Assembly (NCBI RefSeq): GCF_001567565.1
Contig: NZ_LSSW01000002.1
Span: 1-64,000, forward strand
Direction of reading: 5' to 3'
Length of the DNA stretch: 64,000 nucleotides
Origin: Ectopseudomonas composti
Lineage (GTDB): Bacteria; Pseudomonadota; Gammaproteobacteria; Pseudomonadales; Pseudomonadaceae
Made by a program: the position numbers and the translations under genes. Below the pieces are notes generated by a model. That model saw only the letters and a list, made by a program, of their open reading frames with translations. It was not told where the DNA came from and ran no database searches. This document shows positions 1-7,937 of the stretch, piece by piece (positions within the stretch are counted from its first letter, which is position 1; every line of letters begins with the position of its first letter).

Positions 1-30
1 TAAGCGGCAGGTGTTGGAAGGCTTCAGTTG

Positions 31-90
31 CGCTTGCTCAAGTCGCGGCGAAAGCTCCTCCCACGATTCGGCGCAGTCTTCCTTCCCGCC
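31..90 (+). repeat. Direct repeat copy A (60 bp)
   Basis: Starts CGCTTGCTCAAGTCGCGGC and recurs at 211-270 with five mismatches. The partner copy is in the same orientation, 180 bp downstream. The CGCGGC...AAAGC...CTCC core resembles half of a Pseudomonas REP unit. Confidence 0.75.
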
Positions 91-104
91 TCAGGCCCGC
101 GTTT

Positions 105-175
105 GTAGGAGCGGATTTATCCGCGATCAGGGGTCGCAGCGTTGTCCGCCGTATCGCGGCTGAAGCCGCTCCTAC
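105..175. repeat. REP-type inverted pair (REPIN/BIME-like)
   Basis: GTAGGAGCGGATTTATCCGCGA on the left and the inverted TCGCGGCTGAAGCCGCTCCTAC on the right, each about 22 bases, face one another across about 27 bp. This is the layout of the extragenic palindromic elements widely dispersed in Pseudomonas genomes. Each half also folds on itself. Confidence 0.8.
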
Positions 176-210
176 AGGGATGGGGGTGTTCGTTGCGCTT
201 GCAGGCAGCG

Positions 211-270
211 CGCTTGCTCAAGTCGCGGCTAAAGCCCCTCTCACGATTCGGCGCAATCTTCTTTCCCGCC
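211..270 (+). repeat. Direct repeat copy B (60 bp)
   Basis: Second copy of the 31-90 repeat, differing at the bases that align with positions 50, 56, 61, 76 and 82. The two copies bracket the REP pair, so the whole block looks like a local duplication around a REP element. Confidence 0.75.
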
Positions 271-440
271 TTTCCCTTAAGCCATGGCGCTGCTGTGTCG
301 CCTGGGTAAGAAGCACGTCCGTCTTTTGCGCGATGCGGGCGGAAGCAGGCCTTCCGCTCGTTGTTCGTCGCCCAGTGAGCGGAAAGGATCTTTCACCTGG
401 CGGTTCTCGGAAACCCCTCTAGATCAAGGGTTTCAGCTGT

Positions 441-456
441 TGGCACCGCTATTGCT
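441..456 (+). promoter_or_regulatory. Sigma-54 (RpoN) promoter of the fliD operon
   Basis: TGGCAC at 441-446, five bases, then TTGCT from 452, matching the RpoN -24/-12 consensus TGGCAC-N5-TTGCW at every defined base. Transcription would begin near 466-468, leaving a leader of under 20 nt that contains AGGA just before the ATG at 484. Lateral flagellar middle genes in Vibrio depend on RpoN and the activator LafK; no lafK is visible here. Confidence 0.8.
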
Positions 457-483
457 ATCTCTCAGGAAAACGGGTGTCCGACT

Positions 484-1779
484 ATGGCTATCGATTCAGA
501 TTACGTTCAAAGCATGGCGACCCAGCTGGCCCAGTATGAAGTTCAGGGCCAGTTGGCCAAGGCCAATCGCAACGAGGCGGCATACAAGGCGCAGCTAGGC
601 GCTCTGACCACCCTGGACACCGCGTTGAAGACCTTCAAGACGGCTGCCAGTGGCCTCAAGCTGGCTGGCAGCAGCATGTTGGTCAACAGTGCGAGCTTCA
701 GTCAGGAAGGCTATGCCAGCGCCACCGTAGGCACCAAGGCAGTGGCCGGCAGTTACGACTTCTTCGTTCAGCAGCTGGCCAGCAAGAGCCAGGTGACCTT
801 GCAAGGCCTGCAGGACGGCAACCTGGGCAGCGGTAGCCTGACCATCGGCCAGGGCGGCGACTCGTTCAATATCGACCTCGGCTCCGTCGCCACCCTCGAC
901 GAACTGGCCGCGGCCATCAATGGCGCCGATGGCAATAGCGGTGTCAAGGCGACGCTGGTGCGCAGCAATGGCCAGGTCAACCTGGTGCTTACCAGCGAGA
1001 AGACCGGTGCCGACCAGGCCATCAACCTGAGCGCTGCGGGCAACGGCGCATTCGAGGGCGCGGTCGCCGCGCGTCAGGAGCTCTCGGTCGCCAAGGATGC
1101 CATCGTGCGTCTGGGCGGCGAGGCGGGTATCGAGCTGACCAGCACCAGCAACACCTTCGATAACGTCATCGACGGCGTCAGCCTGACCTTCAACAAGACA
1201 CACAAGAGCGGTGACGCACCGCTGACCATGGCGGTTGGCCAGGACCAGAAAGCCACCAAGGAGAAGGCGCAAACCTTCGTCAGCGCTTTCAACGCGTTGA
1301 TGAGCAGTTTCGACACGCTCACCGCCAGTGGCGGCGAAAGTGGTACCCGTGGAGTCCTGGCCGGTGATGCCAGCATTCGGGCTATCGAGAGCATGCTCAA
1401 CCAGCTGGTGCGCACGTCCTTCGGTGGCGTCAGCCTGACCGAGTTCGGCATGGTCGCTGACCGCAACGGCAAGCTGACCATCGACAACGCCCGCTTCGAG
1501 AAGGCCGTGGCCGCCAATCCGGAAGGCTTCGAGAGGCTGTTCACCGACAAGGGCAACCTGCTCGACACCCTGGACAAGAACCTGGCGGTTTACACCAGCA
1601 GCGCCGGTGGCCTGCTGAGCAACCGCAAGGACACCCTCAACAGTCAGCTGCGGCGTGTCGATCAGCAATTCGACACCATCCAGAAGCAGTACGACTCCTA
1701 CTACAGCCGCTATCTCCGTCAGTACACCAGTCTCATGCAGACCATGGCGGCGATGGAGCAGACCTACGGAATGTTCTGA
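484..1779 (+). CDS. fliD: Flagellar filament cap protein FliD (lateral LafB type)
   Basis: FliD forms the pentameric cap at the filament tip and promotes flagellin insertion. The 431-residue product begins with the typical FliD N-terminal amphipathic helix, has hypervariable middle domains (residues about 70-330), and ends in a coiled-coil C-terminal region rich in Gln and Tyr (QQFDTIQKQYDSYYSRYLRQY), as in the family. It follows a sigma-54 promoter and overlaps fliS by TGATG coupling. The following gene order fliS, fliT-like, fliK, fliL, fliA, motA, motB matches lafB-lafU of Vibrio lateral flagella, not the Pseudomonas polar cluster (fliC-flaG-fliD-fliS-fleQ). I infer the lateral assignment from order; the FliD identity is secure. 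Confidence 0.92.
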   Translation: MAIDSDYVQSMATQLAQYEVQGQLAKANRNEAAYKAQLGALTTLDTALKTFKTAASGLKLAGSSMLVNSASFSQEGYASATVGTKAVAGSYDFFVQQLASKSQVTLQGLQDGNLGSGSLTIGQGGDSFNIDLGSVATLDELAAAINGADGNSGVKATLVRSNGQVNLVLTSEKTGADQAINLSAAGNGAFEGAVAARQELSVAKDAIVRLGGEAGIELTSTSNTFDNVIDGVSLTFNKTHKSGDAPLTMAVGQDQKATKEKAQTFVSAFNALMSSFDTLTASGGESGTRGVLAGDASIRAIESMLNQLVRTSFGGVSLTEFGMVADRNGKLTIDNARFEKAVAANPEGFERLFTDKGNLLDTLDKNLAVYTSSAGGLLSNRKDTLNSQLRRVDQQFDTIQKQYDSYYSRYLRQYTSLMQTMAAMEQTYGMF

Positions 1780-2177
1780 TGAGTGCCTACAACTTCAACG
1801 AAAGTTACGACAGCTATCGCACCGTGGACCTCGAGGCACGCGCCGCTGCGGCTTCGCCATACGAGCTGGTGCTGGTGCTGTTCGACGGCCTGCTCGACGA
1901 GCTGGCGCGTGCCCGTGGCCATATCGAGGCCAAGCGCTACCAGCAGAAAGGTCAGTCGCTGGAGAAGTGCCTGAACATCCTCAACGGCCTCAATGGCGCC
2001 CTTGATTACGAGAACGGCGGCGAGCTGGTACAGGGCCTGGCACGGCTCTACGACTACTGCATCTATCGCCTCTCCGACGTCAGCGTCAGCCTCTCGCTGG
2101 AAGGGCTGGATGAAGTGGTCGGCCTGCTCGGCGTGCTGCGTGAAGGCTGGGAAGGCGTGAATGCAACGCGCAAGTGA
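1779..2177 (+). CDS. fliS: Flagellin export chaperone FliS (LafC)
   Basis: A cytoplasmic chaperone of 132 residues (family usually 120-140) that binds the C-terminal helix of flagellin and prevents premature polymerisation. The sequence has the expected start pattern with a conserved Tyr-rich N-terminus, the motif AAAASPYELVLVLFDGLL near residues 20-37 (SPxxLxxMLxDG in the family), and an all-helical remainder. Its ATG overlaps the fliD stop codon by one base, so translation is probably coupled. The 3' end overlaps the next gene by 17 nt. Its client would be the flagellin at 8263-9162. Confidence 0.92.
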   Translation: MSAYNFNESYDSYRTVDLEARAAAASPYELVLVLFDGLLDELARARGHIEAKRYQQKGQSLEKCLNILNGLNGALDYENGGELVQGLARLYDYCIYRLSDVSVSLSLEGLDEVVGLLGVLREGWEGVNATRK

Positions 2178-2478
2178 ATTGCGTGCGCTGCAGCAGTTGC
2201 ACGGCCAGCTGGCCGAAGCCCTGCAGCAGGGCGACTGGGCGCGACTCGGCGAGATCGATTCGCTGATCCGCACCTGCCTGAAGCTGCTGGCCGGGCTGCC
2301 GAGCCTCAGCGACGAGGTGCGCGAGGCCAGGGAGCAGTTGCGGCAGTTGCACGGGCAGGCGCGTATCGCCTGCGCCGAGGAATGCGAGCGGGTGCGTCGG
2401 CTGCTGCTGACGCACCTGGAATACGCCGAAGGGCGCAGCGCCTACATGCGCGTCGATCTGTACCAGGGTGGGAGATAA
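2161..2478 (+). CDS. FliT-like flagellar chaperone (LafD position)
   Basis: A 105-residue, almost entirely helical, charged protein (many Leu, Gln, Arg, Glu) lying exactly where fliT or lafD sits, between fliS and fliK. FliT is the export chaperone for the FliD cap, and small size plus helical composition are the usual FliT traits. Primary sequence in this family is poorly conserved, so the call depends largely on position. The start at 2161 lies inside fliS (17-nt overlap), and the operon continues into fliK with a 3-nt gap. Confidence 0.65.
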   Translation: MQRASELRALQQLHGQLAEALQQGDWARLGEIDSLIRTCLKLLAGLPSLSDEVREAREQLRQLHGQARIACAEECERVRRLLLTHLEYAEGRSAYMRVDLYQGGR

Positions 2479-2481
2479 AGG

Positions 2482-3555
2482 GTGCTGCAACCGATCAATA
2501 GCAACGCTCAGGTCAATCTGAACGAGGCCGTCGGGCAAGGTCTGCCGGCCGGCTTCGCCCAGGTTCGGAGGAGCGCCGACGCGTCAGCGGCCTTCGATCT
2601 GCAGCTGGCCGTGCAGGCGTTCAGCGCCGCCGAGGTACAGGCCCCGCTGGGTGAGGATGGCGCTCCCGCTGCGTTCACTCTCAGCGAGGCCGATGCCGAG
2701 CAGTGGCTGGCCAGCGTGCTGAACCAGCAGGCGGCGCGTATCGAGGCCCGCGAATCGCCGGAGACGGCAGCGCATGAGCGCACGCATCAAGAAGAACAGG
2801 CCGAAGCCGTCGCACAATCGCCAGTCGCGCCGCTAGGCCTGGTGCAGGTATTGCCGCGCGAGCAACTGCCGGCTGATTCAGCACCTGTGGCGTCAGTGGC
2901 CGCTCAGCGCGCAATGCTCCCGACGACTCAGGCCCAGGCTGCACCGGCCGCGCAGATGCCCGTCGAGGCCATGCTTCAGGCGGCCTTGCCAGGCGCAGCG
3001 AGCGACATGATCGACGCGACCACCCTGGAGCGACTGCCAAGCCCGGCTGCCGAAGGCGACCGGTCCGCGCCAGTGACGGCCACCTCCAGCCAGGCGACGC
3101 CTGCACTGCTGACTGCCGAGCGCCACCTCAAGCTACAGGCGCCGCAGGCGCAATGGGGTGAGCAGATGCTGGCCAGTCTGCGTGAGCATGTCGACCTACA
3201 GATCAATCAGCGTATCCAGAACGCGACCATCCGCCTCGACCCTCCGGAGCTGGGCAGCCTGGAAATCTTCCTCAGCCACGAATCCGGCCGTCTGAGCGTG
3301 CAGCTGTCGGCCGCCAATGCCGATGTCGCTCGCCTGCTGCAGCAGACCAGTGAGCGCCTGCGCCAGGAGCTGGTCGGGCAGAACTTCGTGCAGGTCAATG
3401 TGCAGGTCTCTGCCGATGCCCAGGGCGGCCGCCAACAGGGCCAGCCGCGTCAGGCCTGGCCCGCAGAAGAGCCGGTGCAGGCCGCGAGTGTGGCTGCATC
3501 AGGCCGCGAGCGCGGCAACCCGGATTCCACCAGCGACGTGCTGGTCACCGTTTAA
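2482..3555 (+). CDS. fliK: Flagellar hook-length control protein FliK (LafE)
   Basis: FliK is a secreted ruler that ends hook growth and switches export specificity. The 357-residue product has a long, low-complexity Ala/Gln/Pro N-terminal and middle part (ruler) and a C-terminal Flg_hook domain at about residues 210-315, including NATIRLDPPELGSLEIFLS and the following helix-strand pattern typical of FliK-C. The start is GTG, preceded by GGAGATAAAG. It is short compared with many polar FliK proteins, which fits a shorter lateral hook, though hook length cannot be read from sequence alone. Confidence 0.88.
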   Translation: MLQPINSNAQVNLNEAVGQGLPAGFAQVRRSADASAAFDLQLAVQAFSAAEVQAPLGEDGAPAAFTLSEADAEQWLASVLNQQAARIEARESPETAAHERTHQEEQAEAVAQSPVAPLGLVQVLPREQLPADSAPVASVAAQRAMLPTTQAQAAPAAQMPVEAMLQAALPGAASDMIDATTLERLPSPAAEGDRSAPVTATSSQATPALLTAERHLKLQAPQAQWGEQMLASLREHVDLQINQRIQNATIRLDPPELGSLEIFLSHESGRLSVQLSAANADVARLLQQTSERLRQELVGQNFVQVNVQVSADAQGGRQQGQPRQAWPAEEPVQAASVAASGRERGNPDSTSDVLVTV

Positions 3556-3583
3556 CCCTTTGCAAGTGGATCGAGAATCAACC

Positions 3584-4054
3584 ATGACCATGCCGCGCAT
3601 CATCCTGTTGCTGCTGATCTTCAACACCCTGGTGGTGATCGGCGGTAGCGTCTTCAACTACGCGATGCTGCGCTCGATGCAGTCCGGGCAGCCGCTGCTC
3701 GGTCTGTCCACGGGCAGTGGCGAGGCCGAGGAAGCGACCAGCGAATACCGCTTCTTTCCCATCGAGAAGGTCATCGTCAGCCTGAAGGGCGAAAGCCGCG
3801 AGCACTACTTCGTGCTCGACCTGGTGCTGCAGGCCGACCTCGAAACCGATCCCAAGAAGCTCGAGCAGATCGATCCGATGGTGCGCAATTCGGTGGTCGC
3901 CCACCTGTCCGCGATGACCTTCGAGAGCCTGCGCGCGATGCCCATCCCCGAATTGCAGGGCAAGCTGGAAAGCGCGCTGTTCGATGACTTCGCCAGCAAG
4001 AAGCTGGCGATACCCTTCGCCAACGTGCTGGTCAGCAAGCTGATCGTCCAGTAG
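3584..4054 (+). CDS. fliL: Flagellar basal body-associated protein FliL (LafF)
   Basis: FliL is a single-pass inner-membrane protein that rings the stator and stabilises it under load. I chose the ATG at 3584 because residues 4-22 then form the N-terminal membrane segment (PRIILLLLIFNTLVVIGG). An open frame extends further upstream but runs through fliK. The roughly 120-residue periplasmic part contains YRFFPIEKVIVSLKG and the C-terminal pattern FANVLVSKLIVQ typical of FliL. At 156 residues it is normal in length. It precedes fliA, motA and motB, so stator and stator-helper are made together. Confidence 0.87.
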   Translation: MTMPRIILLLLIFNTLVVIGGSVFNYAMLRSMQSGQPLLGLSTGSGEAEEATSEYRFFPIEKVIVSLKGESREHYFVLDLVLQADLETDPKKLEQIDPMVRNSVVAHLSAMTFESLRAMPIPELQGKLESALFDDFASKKLAIPFANVLVSKLIVQ

Positions 4055-4070
4055 AGAGCAGGGCCTGCCC

Positions 4071-4805
4071 ATGAACGCCAACTGCGCCGTCGACTACCGC
4101 TATGCCGCCGAACAGGGCGGTGCCGCGCTGTTCGCCCCCGGAGCCGAGCAGAAATGGCTGCTGCAGTACCTGCCGCTGGTCAAACGCATCGTCAGCCAGC
4201 TGGCGTTGCAGGCCAACCAGGTGCTCGATCGCGAGGACATGGAGCAGATCGGCCTGATGGGCCTGCTCGACAGCCTGCGCCGCTACGGCACGCCGGACGA
4301 GCAGTTCGGTCGCTTCGCCGCGCTGCGCGTACGCGGCGCGATTCTCGACGAGCTGCGTCGCCAGGACTGGCGCCCGCGTCAGGTGCGCCAGCAGACCCAC
4401 AGGATTCGCGATGCCATCCGCCAGCTGGCGCGGCAGTTGGGCCGCGCGCCGCAGGAAGAGGAAATTCTCCAGGCCGCCGGCATCAGTGCCAAGGACTACC
4501 AGGAGTTCCTCCAGGCCGACGCCTGCGAGGCCATCGAGAGCCTCGACGAGCTGCTGCAGAACGGTCATGAGGGCTTCGCCTGTGGCGCCAGCGGCGTCGA
4601 GGATCGCGTGCTCAAGGAGCGCCTGCTGGCCCAGGCACTGAGTCAGCTCAGCGAGCGTGAGCGGCTGGTGCTGACCCTTTACTACCAACACGAGCTGAGC
4701 CTCAAGGAAATCGCCCTGGTGCTGGAGCTGAGCGACGCCCGCGTCTGTCAGCTGAGCAAGCAGGCGATCGCCAAGGCCAGCCGCTACCTGAACGAGAGAG
4801 GCTAG
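4071..4805 (+). CDS. fliA: Flagellar sigma factor sigma-28 (FliA/LafS)
   Basis: A 244-residue sigma-70 family factor of the FliA branch. Region 2 includes LVKRIVSQLALQANQVLDREDMEQIGLMGLLDS (abridged by position: residues about 32-66) and the -10-reading helix FAALRVRGAILDELRRQDW. Region 4 near residues 190-240 has the HTH ELSLKEIALVLELSDARVCQLS. Such factors transcribe late flagellar genes (flagellin, motors). Lying in the same operon as its likely targets motA and motB is the Vibrio lafS arrangement, whereas Pseudomonas polar fliA sits in the flhAF-fleN region. No flgM anti-sigma gene is visible in this window. Confidence 0.92.
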   Translation: MNANCAVDYRYAAEQGGAALFAPGAEQKWLLQYLPLVKRIVSQLALQANQVLDREDMEQIGLMGLLDSLRRYGTPDEQFGRFAALRVRGAILDELRRQDWRPRQVRQQTHRIRDAIRQLARQLGRAPQEEEILQAAGISAKDYQEFLQADACEAIESLDELLQNGHEGFACGASGVEDRVLKERLLAQALSQLSERERLVLTLYYQHELSLKEIALVLELSDARVCQLSKQAIAKASRYLNERG

Positions 4806-4806
4806 G

Positions 4807-5679
4807 GTGCAGAAGTTATTAGGTGCATTGATCATCGTCGCCTGCGTGCTCGGGGGCTACGTCATGGCCCATGGCGAGCTGGCCATGCTCTGGCAGCCGG
4901 CCGAGGTGATCATCATCGTCGGCGCAGGCTTTGGCGCCCTGGTGGTGGCCAACCCCAAGGACGTGCTGATCGAGATGCTGCATCAGATCAAGGGTGTGTT
5001 CGTCTACAAGAAGCGCGGCGAGGAGTTCCAGCGCCAACTGCTGATGCTGCTCTATGAACTGCTGGAGATGGTCGACGTCGGCGGTCTCAAAGTGCTCGAC
5101 GCGCATATCGAGGAGCCGGAGCAGAGCGATCTGTTCGCCAAGTACCCGTTGATCCGCCAGGAAAAGAACCTGATGGCCTTCATCGCTGACAACTTCCGCC
5201 TGATGGCCATGGGCAAGATCAGCGCGCACGAGCTTGAGGGCTTTCTCGAGCAGGAACTGGAGGCCATGGAGCATGTGCTGCTGCAGCCCTCGCGTTCGCT
5301 GCACAAGATCGGCGAAGCCATGCCCGGTTTCGGCATTCTCGCGGCGATCCTCGGCATCGTCATCACCATGGGCAACATCGGCGGTTCGGTGGCCGAGATC
5401 GGTGCCCACGTGGCGGCAGCGCTGGTCGGCACCTTCCTCGGTATCTTCATGTGCTATTGCGTGATGGAGCCGCTGTCGAGCGCCATGGGGCAGTGCATCA
5501 AGACCGAGATGTCGGCGCTCGAATGCGTGCGCACCACCCTGGTTGCGCATGTCGCCGGCAAGCCCACGCTGCTGGCGGTGGATGCCGGGCGTAAGCTGAT
5601 CGAGCAGGACGTCAAACCGGCCTTCAAGCAGCTGGAGGTCTGGGTCAACCGTTACGAAGATGAAAGGGACGCTGCATGA
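4807..5679 (+). CDS. motA: Flagellar motor stator protein MotA (LafT)
   Basis: A 290-residue inner-membrane stator subunit that forms an ion channel with MotB and pushes on FliG. Four membrane segments are visible, two at the N-terminus (residues 1-22 and about 30-50) and two near residues 170-215. The large cytoplasmic loop has charged helices, including the RSLHKIGEAMPGFGILAAILGIVITM stretch around the third segment. The start is GTG one base after the fliA stop. The length and the AMPGFGI-type motif fit the proton-driven MotA/LafT branch rather than PomA. This is a third type of stator beside the polar MotAB and MotCD usually found elsewhere in Pseudomonas. Confidence 0.92.
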   Translation: MQKLLGALIIVACVLGGYVMAHGELAMLWQPAEVIIIVGAGFGALVVANPKDVLIEMLHQIKGVFVYKKRGEEFQRQLLMLLYELLEMVDVGGLKVLDAHIEEPEQSDLFAKYPLIRQEKNLMAFIADNFRLMAMGKISAHELEGFLEQELEAMEHVLLQPSRSLHKIGEAMPGFGILAAILGIVITMGNIGGSVAEIGAHVAAALVGTFLGIFMCYCVMEPLSSAMGQCIKTEMSALECVRTTLVAHVAGKPTLLAVDAGRKLIEQDVKPAFKQLEVWVNRYEDERDAA

Positions 5680-6617
5680 AACCGCGCGGCGGCGAAGGCC
5701 ACGAGATCATCATCAAGCGGCGTGGCAAGAAAGGTGGCCACGACGAGCATGGCGGTGCCTGGAAGGTGGCCTTCGCTGACTTCACCATGGCCATGATGGC
5801 GTTGTTCATGGTGCTGTGGATCATCCAGCCGCAGACCCAGGATGCCAGCCGCGCCAATGCCGACATGCTGAACAACCCGTTGGTCGATGGTGGTGCCGGC
5901 ATCTTCGACGGGACCAGCACCACGCCGCTGGACCTCGATGGCGTGCCGGTGCAGGTCGCCCCGCGCCGCGACCCCGAGAACCGTGCACGCACGCCGCAGG
6001 AAGATCCTGGCGCGGCCCTGGGCGAGGGCCAGCCCGGCGAGCCGCGGCGCCCGCATTTTGCCGAGCCGCTGCAGATGCAGGAGCTGGCCAAGCTGATGGA
6101 AGAGCTGGCGCTGCAACTGGATGCCGAGGCCAATATCGAAGTCCAGGTGGTGCCGCAGGGCCTGCGTATCCTGATCAAGGATGACCAGCAGCGTTTCATG
6201 TTCTCCCGCGGCAGCGCCCGTCTCGATCCACATTTCGAAAAGCTGCTGCAGCGTCTGGCCGGCATTCTGGGGCGGGTGGAAAACCACCTGATCATCAGTG
6301 GCCACACCGACTCCATGCCCTATCGCGGCGTGGTCGGCGGTTACAACAACTGGAACCTCTCCGGGGATCGTGCGCTACGGGCGCGCAACGTGCTGGTCGA
6401 GGCCGGCCTGCCGACCGGCCACGTGCTGCAGGTGGCCGCCCAGGCCGACGGCATGCCCCTTCTGCCGGATGATCCGGAGAACGGTGCCAACCGGCGCATC
6501 GAGCTGCTGCTGCTGACCAGCCAGGCCGAAGGCCTGTATCGCGAGTTGTTCGGTGAGGCGCAGGTGCGGGCGGAATATCGAAGCGATGGCGCCCGTTTCA
6601 GTGCGCCGGACGCCTGA
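5676..6617 (+). CDS. motB: Flagellar motor stator protein MotB (LafU)
   Basis: The peptidoglycan-anchored stator partner of MotA, 313 residues. The cytoplasmic N-terminus is basic. The single membrane segment (about residues 30-50, AFADFTMAMMALFMVLWI) carries the ion-carrying aspartate at residue 35. A linker follows, then an OmpA-like peptidoglycan-binding domain at about residues 160-290 with ISGHTDSMPY and NRRIELLLL. It overlaps motA by 4 nt (ATGA). It ends the lafB-U-like operon and converges on the minus-strand gene 10 bp away, with no room for a separate terminator. Confidence 0.93.
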   Translation: MKPRGGEGHEIIIKRRGKKGGHDEHGGAWKVAFADFTMAMMALFMVLWIIQPQTQDASRANADMLNNPLVDGGAGIFDGTSTTPLDLDGVPVQVAPRRDPENRARTPQEDPGAALGEGQPGEPRRPHFAEPLQMQELAKLMEELALQLDAEANIEVQVVPQGLRILIKDDQQRFMFSRGSARLDPHFEKLLQRLAGILGRVENHLIISGHTDSMPYRGVVGGYNNWNLSGDRALRARNVLVEAGLPTGHVLQVAAQADGMPLLPDDPENGANRRIELLLLTSQAEGLYRELFGEAQVRAEYRSDGARFSAPDA

Positions 6618-6627
6618 CATGTGCCCG

Positions 6628-7104
6628 TTACAGGTGCTTAGCGCCGGGAGCGGGGCAATAGATCTGGCGCGTTTCCAGGGCGTAGAGGCAGTCGTTGAAG
6701 CGGGCCAGGCGAATGGTCGAGCCCTTGTGCCGGCCATAGAGCAGATTGAACACCAGCTCGTCATCGGTTTCGCTGGACAGTCCGGTGACCTGGCCGTCCC
6801 TGACGCGCAGGCGGTAGTTGCCGAGAAAGCCGTAATCCACCACGCCCGAGGTCTCCAGAATGCTCGCGCCCTGACGGGTCATGGCGTAGAAGCGGCCGTT
6901 GCTGACCTGCAGGCTGTGGCTGATGTCCAGCACCTGGCCGTTGCTCAGTTGCACCTGGCCGCTGGACTGGTAGCGGCCATCGAGCTCGGTGCTGGACATG
7001 AAGCTCAGCCACAGGGCGAGCATGCCCAGCAACATCGCAATGGCCATGGCCAGTACGCTCAGCAGCCAGCCCCGGCGCAGTCCTCGGTGCACGCAGGAGG
7101 TCAT
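6628..7104 (-). CDS. Small membrane-anchored protein, partner of the ToxR/CadC-like regulator (LafX-like position)
   Basis: I do not recognise the family. The 158-residue product has one N-terminal membrane segment (about residues 10-32) and a predicted periplasmic domain that is mostly beta, with one Cys pair near the C-terminus (CLYALETRQIYC). The ATG at 7104 overlaps the stop of the upstream regulator gene (ATGA), so the two are translationally coupled. A membrane regulator plus a co-transcribed single-pass periplasmic protein is the layout of ToxR/ToxS and TcpP/TcpH, where the second protein stabilises the first. Vibrio lateral clusters carry lafZ and lafX here. Function is inferred from context only. 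A GTG at 7113 is an alternative start. Confidence 0.6.
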   Translation of the reverse strand: MTSCVHRGLRRGWLLSVLAMAIAMLLGMLALWLSFMSSTELDGRYQSSGQVQLSNGQVLDISHSLQVSNGRFYAMTRQGASILETSGVVDYGFLGNYRLRVRDGQVTGLSSETDDELVFNLLYGRHKGSTIRLARFNDCLYALETRQIYCPAPGAKHL

Positions 7105-7937
7105 GGCAGGCACCTGCTCAGCTGTGCGTCGGCCACCTGGTCGAGCTGGCTTTCGTGCAGCATCAGTGAGCGCACCGAGCCGTTATCTTGCTGGCAGAGC
7201 AGTTCGTAGAAGTCTCCGCGCAGGCTCAGTAGCAGATGGCTGGGTTTGTGCGCCAGCGCCGTCAGGCGACTGGTCAGGCCGTGAGTCTGCAGGATCAGTT
7301 GCTGCAGCCGTTGCGGGTCTCGATCGATGTACTGCACGTTGAGCGTGCCCAGGTTCATTTCGCTGCTGTGCAGATCCTCCGGTTTGCTGATGTGCTGGAG
7401 GAAGAGGAACTGGCCGATGCCCAGCACGCTGAACAGCGAGAGCAGCATGACCCAGGACGCGCGCTGGGTGCCATGACGATGCAGGAAGGCCGGTTGCGGC
7501 GGGTTTTGCTCGGCCGGATCGGCCACCTCGCCGATGTCGTCGATATTCGGTGGGTAGACCAGGTAATTGGGGTTGAGCAGGTAGCCTCGGCGCGGCAGGG
7601 TCTGGATGATTTCGCGACTCTTCTCGTCGCCGAGTACCTGGCGCAAGGTGTAGACCTGCTGATTCAGACTGCCCTGACCGACCACGCGATCAGCCCAGGC
7701 ATGGCTCATCAGCTCTTCCCGCGACACCACTTCACCGGGCTCCTGCAGCAGGCGCTCGAGCAGGCGACTGCCGGAGTAGCCGAGATCGATCTTCTCCTCG
7801 ATGCCGCCTTTGACCAGGGTGAGCTGGTACAGCGCTGGGTAGAAGTGCGCATAGCAGTCGCTGCGCCCGGTCTTGATGATCAGGCAGGCGATGCTGCTTC
7901 CCGGCTCGGCGGGTGGCGTATCGGCGCGGGAGTTCAT
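7101..7937 (-). CDS. ToxR/CadC-like transmembrane winged-helix regulator (LafZ-like)
   Basis: The 278-residue product has an OmpR/PhoB-type winged-helix DNA-binding domain at about residues 40-125 (LLERLLQEPGEVVSREELMSHAW, then LNQQVYTLRQVLGD and TLPRRGYLL, all family hallmarks), one membrane segment at 162-181, and a roughly 95-residue periplasmic domain with two Cys. It therefore resembles CadC/ToxR, which sense the periplasm and bind DNA directly without a phosphorelay. I chose the ATG at 7937, preceded by AAGGAC; the longer frame has no comparable ribosome site. It lies between motB and flagellin, where Vibrio has lafZ. The likely job is control of lateral flagella, which is inferred. Confidence 0.75.
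   Translation of the reverse strand: MNSRADTPPAEPGSSIACLIIKTGRSDCYAHFYPALYQLTLVKGGIEEKIDLGYSGSRLLERLLQEPGEVVSREELMSHAWADRVVGQGSLNQQVYTLRQVLGDEKSREIIQTLPRRGYLLNPNYLVYPPNIDDIGEVADPAEQNPPQPAFLHRHGTQRASWVMLLSLFSVLGIGQFLFLQHISKPEDLHSSEMNLGTLNVQYIDRDPQRLQQLILQTHGLTSRLTALAHKPSHLLLSLRGDFYELLCQQDNGSVRSLMLHESQLDQVADAQLSRCLP

Larger units (their letters stand above)
1..483. other. Non-coding region upstream of fliD, rich in repeats
   Basis: I see no convincing gene in these 483 bases. The stretch holds an imperfect 60-bp direct repeat (31-90 and 211-270, 55 of 60 bases identical, exactly 180 bp apart), a REP-type inverted pair between the copies (105-175), and at its right end a sigma-54 promoter that reads into fliD. 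Short open frames here lack a plausible ribosome binding site and overlap the repeats, so I treat them as chance. Confidence 0.7.

Noticed and set aside
595..1668. Long antisense open frame (357 codons) inside fliD
   Set aside because: It is a shadow of a high-GC coding gene with no recognisable domain, no ribosome site and codon pattern dictated by the fliD frame.
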